DNA of 64,000 nt from Nibrella viscosa (GTDB taxonomy: Bacteria > Bacteroidota > Bacteroidia > Cytophagales > Spirosomataceae), in the NCBI RefSeq assembly GCF_039541875.1, contig NZ_BAABHB010000012.1, forward strand, positions 124,001 to 188,000. Direction: 5' to 3'. Positions 53,115-61,260 of this stretch are shown here, one piece after another (within the stretch, counting starts at the first letter, position 1; each line of letters opens with the position of its first letter). The translations under genes and the position numbers were made by a program. Under the pieces are notes generated by a model that was not told the origin of the DNA, made no database searches, and saw only the letters and a list, made by a program, of their open reading frames with translations.

Positions 53115-54585
53115 TACAGGCAGCCTGAAACCGCTTAAAGACGTTCCGGTACACCCGATGATGGTCGGGGTTTGGGTCGAAGGTCTGGCCGAACTCTACG
53201 CGCCGGGCGGCTTCGGCCAGGGAACCGACGAGTCCCTGGGCTTTCATCGCCAGCAAAATAGCGCCGATAGCTCCGCTCTCGTTGCTGGCGTTCAGCCGCA
53301 CGGGTACACCGAAAATATCAGCCAGCATTTGCACCCAGAACCCGGATTGGGCAAAACCGCCGTTGGCGTGAATAACCCGCGTAGGACCGGTATGACGGGC
53401 CAGCATCTTTTCGATACTGAGCAGGTTAAACATCACGCCTTCGAGGGCGGCCCGGATAAAGTGCGCCCGCGTATGCTGCCAACCGACGTTCAGATAAGCG
53501 CCCCGAACGTTGGCATTCCAGAGCGGAGCGCGTTCGCCCTGCAGGTACGGCAGAAACAGCAGGCCATCCGACCCGGCCGGGGCTAGTTCGGCTTCGGCCA
53601 GGGTGTCGGCTACGTCCTGCCGTGTCAGGCTCTCGGCCAGCCATTGCAGCACGTTGGCCCCGTTGTTGGTCGGTCCACCCACCACAAAATAGGCATCCTT
53701 ACCGCCTTCATCCACATCCAGAATATAGCTGAACAGTCTGCCCTGCCGCTCCCGCAGGGGCTTGCCGCTGGTCCGGCGAATGGCCCCGCTGGTGCCGATG
53801 GTCAGCGTGGTGATGCCCGGCTCAATGGCCCCCGCCCCCAGATTAGCCAGGCAACCATCCGACGCGCCGATATACAACGTAAGCCCATTGGGCAGCGCCG
53901 TTTGTCCGGAAACCCGATCTTTCTGATACAGAACGCAGGTGGTGGTCGGCTTAGGCTCCGATAATTGGTCGGCCCGAATACCGACATGCGCCAGCGCGGG
54001 AGCGTACCAGTCTCGGGCCTGACTATCGAACAGGCCCATTGCAGTGGCGACCGAATAATCAATCCAGTAGTGCCCCGTCAGTTTATGCCAGATATACTCT
54101 TTAATGGAAATGAACCGGGTAGCCTCCTTCAACAGCCGGGGCTGGTTGTCGCGCAGCCAGGCCAGCTTGCACAGGGGTGTCATTGGGTGAATGGGCGTAC
54201 CCGTGTGCCGGTAGATGTCGCGGCCAATGGGCGATTGATCGGGGCGTAGTGCCTGTGCCTGCCGCTCGGCGCGGTTGTCGGACCAGATGATGGCGTTGGT
54301 CAGCAGTTTTCCGTCGGTGTCTACGGCCAGCAGACTATGCATAGCCGAGCTGAAGCAAACGGCCTCAATGGCAGAACCCTGTCTATTTATCTGCCGGACC
54401 AGCTCATCCAGCACCCGGCACAGATCCTGCCAGATGCGTTCGGGGTCCTGTTCGCAATAGGTAGGCTTAGGGAAATAGGTAATTACGGGGGCAGATGCCT
54501 GCGCTATTACGCTGCCGTCGGCAACCGACATAGCCAGGGCTTTTACATTGGTAGTGCCGATATCAACGCCTACAATACAGTTCAT
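53077..54585 (-). CDS. FGGY-family carbohydrate kinase (gluconokinase/xylulokinase-like)
   Basis: 502 residues. The N-terminal ATPase motif GVDIGTTNVKALA, the middle IIWSDNRAERQA, and the C-terminal region GGFAQSGFWVQMLADIFGVPV with NASNESGAIGAILLAMKAQG are FGGY kinase hallmarks. It most resembles GntK-type gluconokinases, but the substrate is not certain. The final ~13 residues (CTTELYSGSRVAL) and stop codon are encoded by the REP-like repeats, so the natural C-terminus has been replaced or extended. No sugar operon adjoins it. Confidence 0.85.
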   Translation of the reverse strand: MNCIVGVDIGTTNVKALAMSVADGSVIAQASAPVITYFPKPTYCEQDPERIWQDLCRVLDELVRQINRQGSAIEAVCFSSAMHSLLAVDTDGKLLTNAIIWSDNRAERQAQALRPDQSPIGRDIYRHTGTPIHPMTPLCKLAWLRDNQPRLLKEATRFISIKEYIWHKLTGHYWIDYSVATAMGLFDSQARDWYAPALAHVGIRADQLSEPKPTTTCVLYQKDRVSGQTALPNGLTLYIGASDGCLANLGAGAIEPGITTLTIGTSGAIRRTSGKPLRERQGRLFSYILDVDEGGKDAYFVVGGPTNNGANVLQWLAESLTRQDVADTLAEAELAPAGSDGLLFLPYLQGERAPLWNANVRGAYLNVGWQHTRAHFIRAALEGVMFNLLSIEKMLARHTGPTRVIHANGGFAQSGFWVQMLADIFGVPVRLNASNESGAIGAILLAMKAQGLVGSLAEAARRVEFGQTFDPNPDHHRVYRNVFKRFQAACTTELYSGSRVAL

Positions 54586-54663
54586 GAACAGGAGGGCTTA
54601 CGATGGCTGCAAAGAAACGGCAAAGCCCGTAATCTGCCAACTTCAACCGTTCGTCGGAGTACG

Positions 54664-54690
54664 AAAAAGCCCGTCAACAGGTGACGGGCT
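54664..54690 (-). terminator. Intrinsic terminator of manA
   Basis: On the minus strand AGCCCGTCA (complement of 54682-54690) pairs with TGACGGGCT (complement of 54668-54676), followed by a run of T residues. It lies just after the manA stop at 54716. Confidence 0.75.
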
Positions 54691-54715
54691 GTGTGCAGTA
54701 CACTATTGGTAAAGC

Positions 54716-55708
54716 TTAGGGAACATACGACTCCAGCAAGGTCATATCGCCGTCGGGGACCAGCGTTACCTGCTTGACGGCGGCCGGAATCAGGGCACAT
54801 TCGCCCAGTTTCAGCGGGACGTTATAGCCCCCTTCTGCCTGAATGGTTACGGCACCGCCCACGCAGACCAGGATAACAAACGAGTCGAGGTGGGTGTAAT
54901 CGTGCATCACCTCCTGGTCGAAATTCAACACGTTGGTAACGAAATAATCGGAGGTAACGGCGTTGACGCTTTGGTTACGCTTCCGCTCATACGAGGTTTT
55001 GTATTGATCGTAGTGCTTGTAATCGATGGCGTCGACGGCCTGCTCGGTATGCAGTTCTCGCTTTTGGCCTTTATCATCCACCCGGTCGAAGTCGTAAATG
55101 CGGTAGGTGATGTCGGAAGTCTGCTGAATTTCGGCCAGCAGCAGGCCCTTGCCGATGGTATGCACGCGACCGGCGGGCAGAAAAAACACATCACCCGCTT
55201 CGACCGGCTCCCGGTTCAGGATGTCGGTGAGGGTGTTGTTCTGCACGGCATCGATGTATTCCTCCCGAGACACTTCCCGGTTGAAGCCGGAAATCAGCGA
55301 TGAGCCGGGATCAGCCTGGATGATATACCACATCTCGGTTTTGCCAAAACTCTGATGCCGCTCGTGGGCGAGTTTGTCGTTGGGATGAACCTGGATGGAG
55401 AGATCCTCGTTGGCGTCGATGAATTTGACCAGCAGCGGAAACCGGTCACCGTATTGCTTGTATACATGTTCTCCTACCAACTGCTCTTTATACTGGGCCA
55501 GCAGTTCCTGGAGCGACTTGCCTTTGAGCGACCCTTCTTTGACTTCCGATACCTCACCCGCTACACCGGAAATCTCCCAGGTTTCGCCACAGTTGGGCAG
55601 CAGACCATCCGGGCCTTGAGGAAAATCTTTACCCAGGATGGTCTTTATTTTCTGGCCACCCCAGATCTTGTCTTTGAAAATGGGTTCGAAGGTCAGCGGA
55701 TAGAGCAT
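54716..55708 (-). CDS. manA: Mannose-6-phosphate isomerase, class I
   Basis: 330 residues. Zinc-site features are WGGQKIK, LSIQVHPND (His ligand), KTEMWYII (Glu ligand) and the catalytic loop LPAGRVHTIGKGLLLAEIQQTSD. It interconverts mannose-6-phosphate and fructose-6-phosphate, feeding GDP-mannose or fucose synthesis. The length fits the short bacterial form. A TAnnTTTG element (complement of 55733-55740) lies 24 bp upstream. Confidence 0.95.
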   Translation of the reverse strand: MLYPLTFEPIFKDKIWGGQKIKTILGKDFPQGPDGLLPNCGETWEISGVAGEVSEVKEGSLKGKSLQELLAQYKEQLVGEHVYKQYGDRFPLLVKFIDANEDLSIQVHPNDKLAHERHQSFGKTEMWYIIQADPGSSLISGFNREVSREEYIDAVQNNTLTDILNREPVEAGDVFFLPAGRVHTIGKGLLLAEIQQTSDITYRIYDFDRVDDKGQKRELHTEQAVDAIDYKHYDQYKTSYERKRNQSVNAVTSDYFVTNVLNFDQEVMHDYTHLDSFVILVCVGGAVTIQAEGGYNVPLKLGECALIPAAVKQVTLVPDGDMTLLESYVP

Positions 55709-55732
55709 GAGCGCGGGCGTTTAGTCTGGTGC

Positions 55733-55740
55733 CAAAAATA
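55733..55740 (-). promoter_or_regulatory. -7 element (TATTTTTG) for manA
   Basis: The minus strand reads TATTTTTG, an exact TAnnTTTG match, 24 bp before the manA ATG. The -33 element is not clear. Confidence 0.38.
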
Positions 55741-55922
55741 ACGGATTGTTCCTGTAAGTAATCGGCGCAGGATAGAAAGGCCGGTTTAAAGTTGATCATC
55801 GCTTATGTATGCCTTGCACAACCTAATAATAAAAAGATCATGTGTTCTTTACCAAAAGCTGATTAGTTTGCCAACGCATGATTAGCAAAAGACATCAGCA
55901 TCCAGAACCCCTTGCCCCTTGA

Positions 55923-56858
55923 ATGAATCAATTTGAAACGCTTAGCCGTCGACTCCACATCATTCGGTTGGTCGATAAGCCCTTTCGGTATCCCGCCAAA
56001 CAAACCATTGTCGAAAAGCTGAAAGCAATCGGCTTAAAAGCGGTCTCGCTCCGATCCGTCGAACGCGACATTCAGGGCATACGCGACGAGTACGGCATTC
56101 ACATCAAACCGCGCAGACGGGGTGGCGGCTATTATCTGGACCGTCCCGCCGACGAAGACCCCGCCGATTTTGAGCAGATGCTGCAACTGCTGGAACGACG
56201 GGAAAAAATCCGCTTTTTGTCCGCTGCCGTTGCCGATACGCCCCACGCCAGCCGGTACTTACAGTTGGAGCAGGCCCCGCCCGTTGCGGGCACCGAGCAC
56301 CTGCCCACCCTGCTGGAAGCCATGCGGCTTTCTGTCTGCGTACAGTTTGCCTACCAGAAGTTCGACAATTCGGCAACGGAGCAAATCCGGTTGGTGGAGC
56401 CTGGTATGCTGTTCGAGTACCGCAACCGCTGGTACCTGGACAGCTATGATCTGACAAGCAACGGACCGCGAACATACGGCCTCGACCGGATTACCAGCCT
56501 CCAGTTGACCCGGCAGCCCATACTACTCGGCAACCGCAGCCGTACCGACCGGCAGCACGTCATTGGCGTAACCGCACCCGAAAACGCCCGGCCCGAACGC
56601 GTCTTGCTCCGCTTTGCCGCCGGCGAAGCCAACTACCTGCGAACGCTCCCGCTGCACACCAGCCAGCGTATCGCACATGAAACCTCAGCTTACGTCGATT
56701 TCGTGTTGCATGTAGTCATCAACCCGGAGCTAATCCGGGAGATTCTGGCTTATGGAAATTATGTGGAGGTATTGGAACCGGCCGATTTGCGGGCAACGAT
56801 TGGAGAGCGAGTGCGGGAGGTGGCAGACCGATATGCACCAGCCAAAAAACGGCTATGA
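55923..56858 (+). CDS. WYL-domain transcriptional regulator
   Basis: 311 residues. An N-terminal winged-helix domain (about 5-75, SLRSVERDIQGIRDEYG) is followed by a WYL domain (about 130-210, with NRWYLDSYDL) and a WCX extension ending near ADRYAP. WYL proteins bind nucleotides or nucleic-acid ligands and often control CRISPR-Cas and other defence loci. This one lies at the left edge of the cas region and is a candidate regulator of it, although a convergent gene pair separates them. Its 3' end overlaps the small gene at 56853 by 6 bp. Confidence 0.88.
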   Translation: MNQFETLSRRLHIIRLVDKPFRYPAKQTIVEKLKAIGLKAVSLRSVERDIQGIRDEYGIHIKPRRRGGGYYLDRPADEDPADFEQMLQLLERREKIRFLSAAVADTPHASRYLQLEQAPPVAGTEHLPTLLEAMRLSVCVQFAYQKFDNSATEQIRLVEPGMLFEYRNRWYLDSYDLTSNGPRTYGLDRITSLQLTRQPILLGNRSRTDRQHVIGVTAPENARPERVLLRFAAGEANYLRTLPLHTSQRIAHETSAYVDFVLHVVINPELIREILAYGNYVEVLEPADLRATIGERVREVADRYAPAKKRL

Positions 56859-57035
56859 CTGTTTATTCTTATTTTGCTCTCGCGCAGCGCGAACCGATTT
56901 TATATGACGAATAGCTTCGGTCTGTGTCATGGGTTGACCAGCCAAACTAAATATTTCACTCCAGGTCATCTCACGAATACTCTTACCGGTGATGCTATTT
57001 TTAACGGCACCAAAATCTTTTGAGTTCTTCTCCAT
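56853..57035 (-). CDS. Small basic protein, possible antitoxin partner
   Basis: 60 residues, not recognised. It is helical and charged (EMTWSEIFSLAG, TEAIRHIKSVRAAREQNKNKQS). It overlaps the preceding gene (57001-57306) by 35 bp, as is common for toxin-antitoxin pairs with the toxin gene first, such as BrnTA. The function is inferred from layout only. Confidence 0.5.
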   Translation of the reverse strand: MEKNSKDFGAVKNSITGKSIREMTWSEIFSLAGQPMTQTEAIRHIKSVRAAREQNKNKQS

Positions 57036-57306
57036 TTGCCAGTCCTATATTTTGGTAGACATAACTGTTTTGCTCAGCATCATAGTATAAAACTACAAGT
57101 AAGGGACGAAAATCACAACTAATGCCTATAACAAAGTGGTAAGATTCGCGTAAAGAAAAACCCTCCAAATTATACCAGCGCGAGAGATTGTTCTGATGAG
57201 TGACGCTTTTAATTTCTTTATGATTGGTCTTGATGGCTCTTAATTCATCAATGGATAAGTATCGAAAATCATCTCCTGGCTCTGCTAACTCGAAATCTTC
57301 TGGCAT
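57001..57306 (-). CDS. Small protein, possible BrnT/RelE-like toxin
   Basis: About 101 residues from the ATG at 57306; the frame is open to 57444, but that extension covers the intergenic control region. The C-terminal half (SYHFVIGISCDFRPLLVVL, then SYVYQNIGL) has the strand pattern of BrnT-like RNase toxins: a GIS turn, a basic residue and two hydrophobic strands. Catalytic residues cannot be assigned. It is followed by an overlapping small basic gene. Its upstream region is the site matched by the mini-CRISPR pseudo-spacer, which makes it a candidate CreT-like or TA toxin. Confidence 0.45.
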   Translation of the reverse strand: MPEDFELAEPGDDFRYLSIDELRAIKTNHKEIKSVTHQNNLSRWYNLEGFSLRESYHFVIGISCDFRPLLVVLYYDAEQNSYVYQNIGLANGEELKRFWCR

Positions 57307-57420
57307 AACTGTAAGCAGTTTGATCTGCAAATCACGGGTATATATGGTGCGTATAAGTCGGCTATTATTAGTAGACAGTCCAAAAATCACATGAATAAAT
57401 GTAAAAACCAAATTAGCAAA

Positions 57421-57438
57421 CCGATAGTATGGGATGTA
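57421..57438 (+). promoter_or_regulatory. Predicted Cascade target: CCG PAM plus pseudo-spacer match
   Basis: CCG at 57421-57423 is followed by ATAGTATGGGATGTA (57424-57438). The pseudo-spacer at 57561-57575 reads ATAGTGTGGGATGTA, identical except at position 6. Matching stops after base 15. CCG fits the CCN PAM known for several type I-A and I-B systems. The site overlaps the -33 region of the predicted promoter for the mini-array and cas genes. Confidence 0.6.
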
Positions 57439-57458
57439 AACCAAAAATCATACCTTTG
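57428..57458 (+). promoter_or_regulatory. Predicted promoter for the mini-CRISPR and cas operon
   Basis: TACCTTTG at 57451-57458 matches TAnnTTTG exactly. A TATG at 57428-57431, one mismatch to TTTG, lies at the standard 19-nt spacing. Transcription would start near 57465, about 70 nt before the first decayed repeat. A 35-nt protospacer beginning at 57424 would end at 57458, covering the whole promoter. Confidence 0.5.
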
Positions 57459-57532
57459 TTCACAAGTGCTTAGAAAAACCTATCGACAAAAGAAACTCTA
57501 AGCAGGGTTAGAGTATTCTTGCCCGTATCTCA

Positions 57533-57624
57533 ATCAATCGCACCTATAGGGTATTGAAATATAGTGTGGGATGTAGTTGGTAGGGGCTCTACTAAGTATC
57601 AATCGCACCTTCGGGTATTTTTTT
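57533..57624 (+). CRISPR. Degenerate one-spacer mini-CRISPR (crRNA-like RNA candidate)
   Basis: Repeat 1 (from 57533, ATCAATCGCACCTATAGGG through the 8-nt handle ATTGAAAT at 57553-57560) and repeat 2 (57596-57619, GTATCAATCGCACCTTCGGG then TATT) share a 13-nt identical start and GGGTATT. They lie 65 bp apart, a normal CRISPR unit length. Repeat 1 has lost its 5' end and repeat 2 its 3' end. Combined, they imply a parental repeat with GTATCAAT...ATTGAAA dyad ends, typical of type I-A/I-B/III arrays. The pseudo-spacer is about 35 nt (57561-57595). Repeat 2's hairpin runs into seven T residues (57618-57624) and so resembles a terminator. The cas6 start lies 59 bp downstream. Confidence 0.7.
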
Positions 57625-57683
57625 ACTCCGCCAACTAATGGCGAGCAAGTCACTTTCCTTTGTTACATCCAAACCACAACTGT

Positions 57684-58355
57684 ATGCGACTTCAGCTACA
57701 ACTAACTCCCAATACCGAACCCGTTCCCTACGATCACCTACACCGGCTAACGGGTGCCTTGCACAAGTGGCTCGGTCCTAACAATGAACAGCACGATGGT
57801 TTGAGCTTGTACAGCTTCGGCTGGTTACGAGGTGGACAAAGCCGGGGCGGTGCCTTGTGTTTCCCCAAAGGAGCTCAATGGAATATATCGTTTTTCGATG
57901 ATGCTGTAGCACAGCAATTAATTCAAGGAGCATTGAAGGAGCCCTCTATTGCCTTCGGAATGCGAGTGATGGGGCTTCAGGAAATGCCAACCCCGGCTTT
58001 TGGAGAAATGTATCATTTTAGAACGGACGGTTCAGCAATCTTGGCCCGCAAAACTCGTCCTGATGGAACCAGAGCCTATTTGCTTTGGAAAGACCCAGAA
58101 ACAGATCAAGTGCTAACCCATATTATGCGCCAAAAATTATCGAAGGCAGGACTTACGGATAATCATATGGATATCCAAGTTTGCTTTGATAGGACTTATA
58201 TAGACGCTCGAACGAAGTTGGCTACTATCAAAAATATTCAGCATAAAGGGAGTGAGTGCCCAGTCATTGTATCTGGTACTCCCGAAGCAGTTCAATTTGC
58301 CTGGCTGGTAGGTATTGGCGACTTAACAGGAAGTGGTTTCGGAGGTGTTCGATAA
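57684..58355 (+). CDS. cas6: CRISPR endoribonuclease Cas6
   Basis: 223 residues from the ATG at 57684; the ORF opens at a TTG eight codons upstream, before the conserved start MRLQLQLTPN. It has two RAMP/ferredoxin-like halves and ends with the glycine-rich loop GIGDLTGSGFGGVR typical of Cas6. It cleaves pre-crRNA in repeats to leave an 8-nt 5' handle. It is the first gene of the cas operon, 13 bp before cas3. Confidence 0.85.
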   Translation: MRLQLQLTPNTEPVPYDHLHRLTGALHKWLGPNNEQHDGLSLYSFGWLRGGQSRGGALCFPKGAQWNISFFDDAVAQQLIQGALKEPSIAFGMRVMGLQEMPTPAFGEMYHFRTDGSAILARKTRPDGTRAYLLWKDPETDQVLTHIMRQKLSKAGLTDNHMDIQVCFDRTYIDARTKLATIKNIQHKGSECPVIVSGTPEAVQFAWLVGIGDLTGSGFGGVR

Positions 58356-58367
58356 AATCAAAGCATT

Positions 58368-60629
58368 ATGATTCACAACTTTGATCAGGCTTTATCTCTA
58401 GCTGGATTCGAAATTGAACGAGAAGGACAAAGAGCGGTATTCAATGCTTTTCGAGCTGGCAAGCATGTAATTCTACGCGCTCCAACGGGGTGGGGAAAAA
58501 CATTTGCGGTAATGGCTGCTTTAGGCGAAGGCCATGCCATCTATTCGCTACCATTGCGAGTTTTAGTTGACTCATTAGCTCACGAAGCTGCCACATGGAA
58601 AATTCGGCATGTAAAGGCACATCATGGTAATCGACGTGAACATGCGTTTTTAGATCAAGGTAACGACATAACAAACCCTGTTAATTGTGTATTTACAACC
58701 CTCGATCAGTCGCTAAGTGCTTATTTGGGCATCCCGGTAGGAGTCAGTATGCGGCAAGGAAACATTTTACCGGGTGTAATTGAAGCAAGCCATCTTGTTT
58801 TTGACGAATTTCATTTATTTGAAGCTGCTAAAAGTTGGAAAACAGCCTTACATGCACTGGTGCACAGCCGACAGAATGGCATTATCCTGACGGCCACCTT
58901 GAGCGATGCAATGATTAGTTTCTTGGAAGAAACTCTCTATAATACACCGCATGGCGTAAAAGTCATAGAAGCGAAGCGTCCGTTTGTGAATGCCAAGAAA
59001 ATTACAAAAGGTGACGGTTTAGACAGCTCGGACAGGATTACACTTGGTGAACGAACGATCATTATTCGGAATCAGATTGAAGCAGCCAAAACAACAGCAA
59101 CATTACTCCGTAACAACCCCAATGTACCAGGTAAAGTGTATCTACTCCATTCCGAACTGTTAGCCGCCGATCGTCAGCGCATTGAACAGGAAGTCAGACA
59201 AGTATTCGGAAAGTATGGAAAGGGACCGGCAGTATTGGTTGCTACGCAGGTTGTGGAGGCTGGAATTGATATTACCTGTGATGTATTGCACATAGACCTT
59301 TGTCCGCCATCGTCATTAATTCAAAGAATTGGGCGTTCGGCGCGGTATGAAGGCGAAACGGCACAAATCTTCTGGCATCCTGTAGAAACCACAAGCCCTT
59401 ATACGTACAAGTGCGCTAAAGAAGAAACAGATAACCTTGAAAGCTATTTAAGTGGCATTACCGAATTAACGCCCGAATCTGAACACTTCATTACAAATCT
59501 GTCATCTAAACAAGACTTACTTGATATAGAAGAGTTCAAAAAGTTCAGGGATAATGAGTGGGTGTATGACATTCGGATAGGACGTGAGTACACTAAATAC
59601 GCTGAACACATTCGAGATATTGACAGCGTAAACGTTGCTATTGGCGAATTGTCGGAGCAGCCATACCATTTTTTAAGTCTTGCACCTTCAAAGTTTCACG
59701 GCAATGGACCGTATGCGAACATCCCGGCAAGGTTTATAAAACTTGACTATGACCGTAAAACCAAAAAGCAAATCCCGCAGGAGATCAGCAACATACGCCT
59801 GGCTGATTATATACTACTGCACCCTGAAAACATCGGCTATGACCCTGATTTTGGTCTGACCCAGACCAATATTGGTGGAGAAGAACTATTCCTAAAGAAC
59901 GTAGCAAAGAGTTATGAAAAACACCGCTATGAAGGTAAAGCCGAGAAATACCGCGAACATATTGAGCGGTTACAGAAATATCGTCCCGTTTCGCACTGGA
60001 TCTTTAAGCGGTTGGCAGACCGATTAGGAAGCCTGCAAAGGGCAATTTATCTAGCAGATTTTGTAATATGGGCGCATGATTTAGGTAAACTAGATATAGA
60101 ATGGCAAGCGGCTCATGGCGTGCCCGAAAATGGTATACCAATCGCGCATTCTGGTGAAGAAGATTTTCCTCGACTTAGACAACCTCCTTCCCATGCTTGG
60201 GTGAGTGCTTGGGCGGTTGCAGATTTCCTGTGGTATAGTTTATTCAAAACGGATGACGGTAAGAAGATTGCTCGTCCTGTTTTCTGGGCGATTGCTGATC
60301 ATCACGGCTATCGGTCTGAAATGGCTCGTAGTTCAATGCAGCCTTACAGACTGGCTTACTTTGACCACCTGGACGGTATGCAGGACATGGCTCCGTGGAC
60401 GACCAGAGGATGGAATAGTTCTATTCTAACGACTAAGGTAAGTGCCAGTGAGTTAGAAATAATCAATAGGCAAATGATCAAAGAAGGTATGAAGTCCTCA
60501 GACTATCTAGACGTATATTATTTGCTAAGTTATATTCTCCGACGTAGTGACCAGTTAGCAACCGCTGAAGTAAGTACAACATTTAGCGAGGAAAGTAAAA
60601 ACATCACCCAACGGGACAATTTTTTATGA
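58368..60629 (+). CDS. cas3: Cas3 helicase-nuclease with C-terminal HD domain
   Basis: 753 residues. Helicase first: Walker A APTGWGKT (38-45), DEFH box (146-149), TAT (175-177), TQVVEAGIDIT and motif VI QRIGRSAR (319-326). The HD nuclease follows at the C-terminus: AHDLGK with His-Asp at 570-571, PIAHSG (591-596), SHAW (608-611) and DHH (644-646). Most Cas3 proteins have the HD domain first; the reversed order is known mainly in I-U/I-G and matches a fusion of split Cas3' and Cas3'' genes as in I-A. It degrades target DNA after Cascade binding. Its stop overlaps the cas5 start (ATGA). Confidence 0.94.
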   Translation: MIHNFDQALSLAGFEIEREGQRAVFNAFRAGKHVILRAPTGWGKTFAVMAALGEGHAIYSLPLRVLVDSLAHEAATWKIRHVKAHHGNRREHAFLDQGNDITNPVNCVFTTLDQSLSAYLGIPVGVSMRQGNILPGVIEASHLVFDEFHLFEAAKSWKTALHALVHSRQNGIILTATLSDAMISFLEETLYNTPHGVKVIEAKRPFVNAKKITKGDGLDSSDRITLGERTIIIRNQIEAAKTTATLLRNNPNVPGKVYLLHSELLAADRQRIEQEVRQVFGKYGKGPAVLVATQVVEAGIDITCDVLHIDLCPPSSLIQRIGRSARYEGETAQIFWHPVETTSPYTYKCAKEETDNLESYLSGITELTPESEHFITNLSSKQDLLDIEEFKKFRDNEWVYDIRIGREYTKYAEHIRDIDSVNVAIGELSEQPYHFLSLAPSKFHGNGPYANIPARFIKLDYDRKTKKQIPQEISNIRLADYILLHPENIGYDPDFGLTQTNIGGEELFLKNVAKSYEKHRYEGKAEKYREHIERLQKYRPVSHWIFKRLADRLGSLQRAIYLADFVIWAHDLGKLDIEWQAAHGVPENGIPIAHSGEEDFPRLRQPPSHAWVSAWAVADFLWYSLFKTDDGKKIARPVFWAIADHHGYRSEMARSSMQPYRLAYFDHLDGMQDMAPWTTRGWNSSILTTKVSASELEIINRQMIKEGMKSSDYLDVYYLLSYILRRSDQLATAEVSTTFSEESKNITQRDNFL

Positions 60630-61258
60630 TTAGAGCCAGATTCTTGAGTTCAACGCCGTTTAGCCATCGACAGGAACGAGCCACTACTAAGTTAGCAATA
60701 ACGTATCTCTGTCCGCCACCGTACACGGTAAAAGTTGCCTTTATAGTGGGGGCAATTCGAGCTGGTAAAGACCCTAAGGAGTTTACCAAACGAATTCGCG
60801 GGATTAAGTTAATTCCGCACCCTTGGGGAGAGGGTGTAGTAAACACACATTTAGTTAAACATTGGGAGCCACCCCATTCAGATAGTGCCTGGAAATATCC
60901 GCCCACACATCTCAGTTCAACGGTGGTTTACCGGGAGTTTGTGTATTTCGAAGGTGGAGTAGATATCTATTTGCCCGATGATACCGAATCGTGGCTAGTT
61001 CCAATATTGCCCTTCATAAACTCATTTGGTAAACAAGGTGGCTTTTTTTCCTTCCACTCCTTTGAACAAGCTGAACCGCCTAAGCCTACTACTCACTTGG
61101 TAGCCAGTGATATGAAGCCAAATGCAACATGGGAGAAAGTCTCAAACTTTAGTGGAGAATCTAAAAAACCACGTGATACCGATGCTTGGCTCAGCTTTCG
61201 GGCAGAATTAGTAAGTGCAGGCAGTACATACAAATACTATCGCTTTGACGAATTGTAA
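60626..61258 (+). CDS. cas5: Cas5 Cascade subunit
   Basis: 210 residues. The N-terminal segment FSHRQERATTKLAITYLCPP followed by a PPYTVKVAFIVGA strand fits the Cas5 RAMP pattern, in which an Arg-rich start is followed by a PPPSTVxGAL-like helix entry. Cas5 caps the crRNA 5' handle. It overlaps cas3 by 4 bp and precedes cas8 by 2 bp, so the genes are translationally coupled. The subtype cannot be read from this protein alone. Confidence 0.75.
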   Translation: MIRARFLSSTPFSHRQERATTKLAITYLCPPPYTVKVAFIVGAIRAGKDPKEFTKRIRGIKLIPHPWGEGVVNTHLVKHWEPPHSDSAWKYPPTHLSSTVVYREFVYFEGGVDIYLPDDTESWLVPILPFINSFGKQGGFFSFHSFEQAEPPKPTTHLVASDMKPNATWEKVSNFSGESKKPRDTDAWLSFRAELVSAGSTYKYYRFDEL

Positions 61259-61260
61259 TT

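Noticed and set aside
57307..57444. 46-residue N-terminal extension of the toxin-like protein
   Set aside because: It would overlap the predicted cas promoter and pseudo-spacer target; the ATG at 57306 gives a compact protein. Not excluded outright.
57533..57624. Repeat pair considered as an ordinary active CRISPR array end
   Set aside because: Both repeats are decayed at opposite ends, only one spacer exists, and the spacer matches the locus itself; a normal array remnant remains the fallback explanation.
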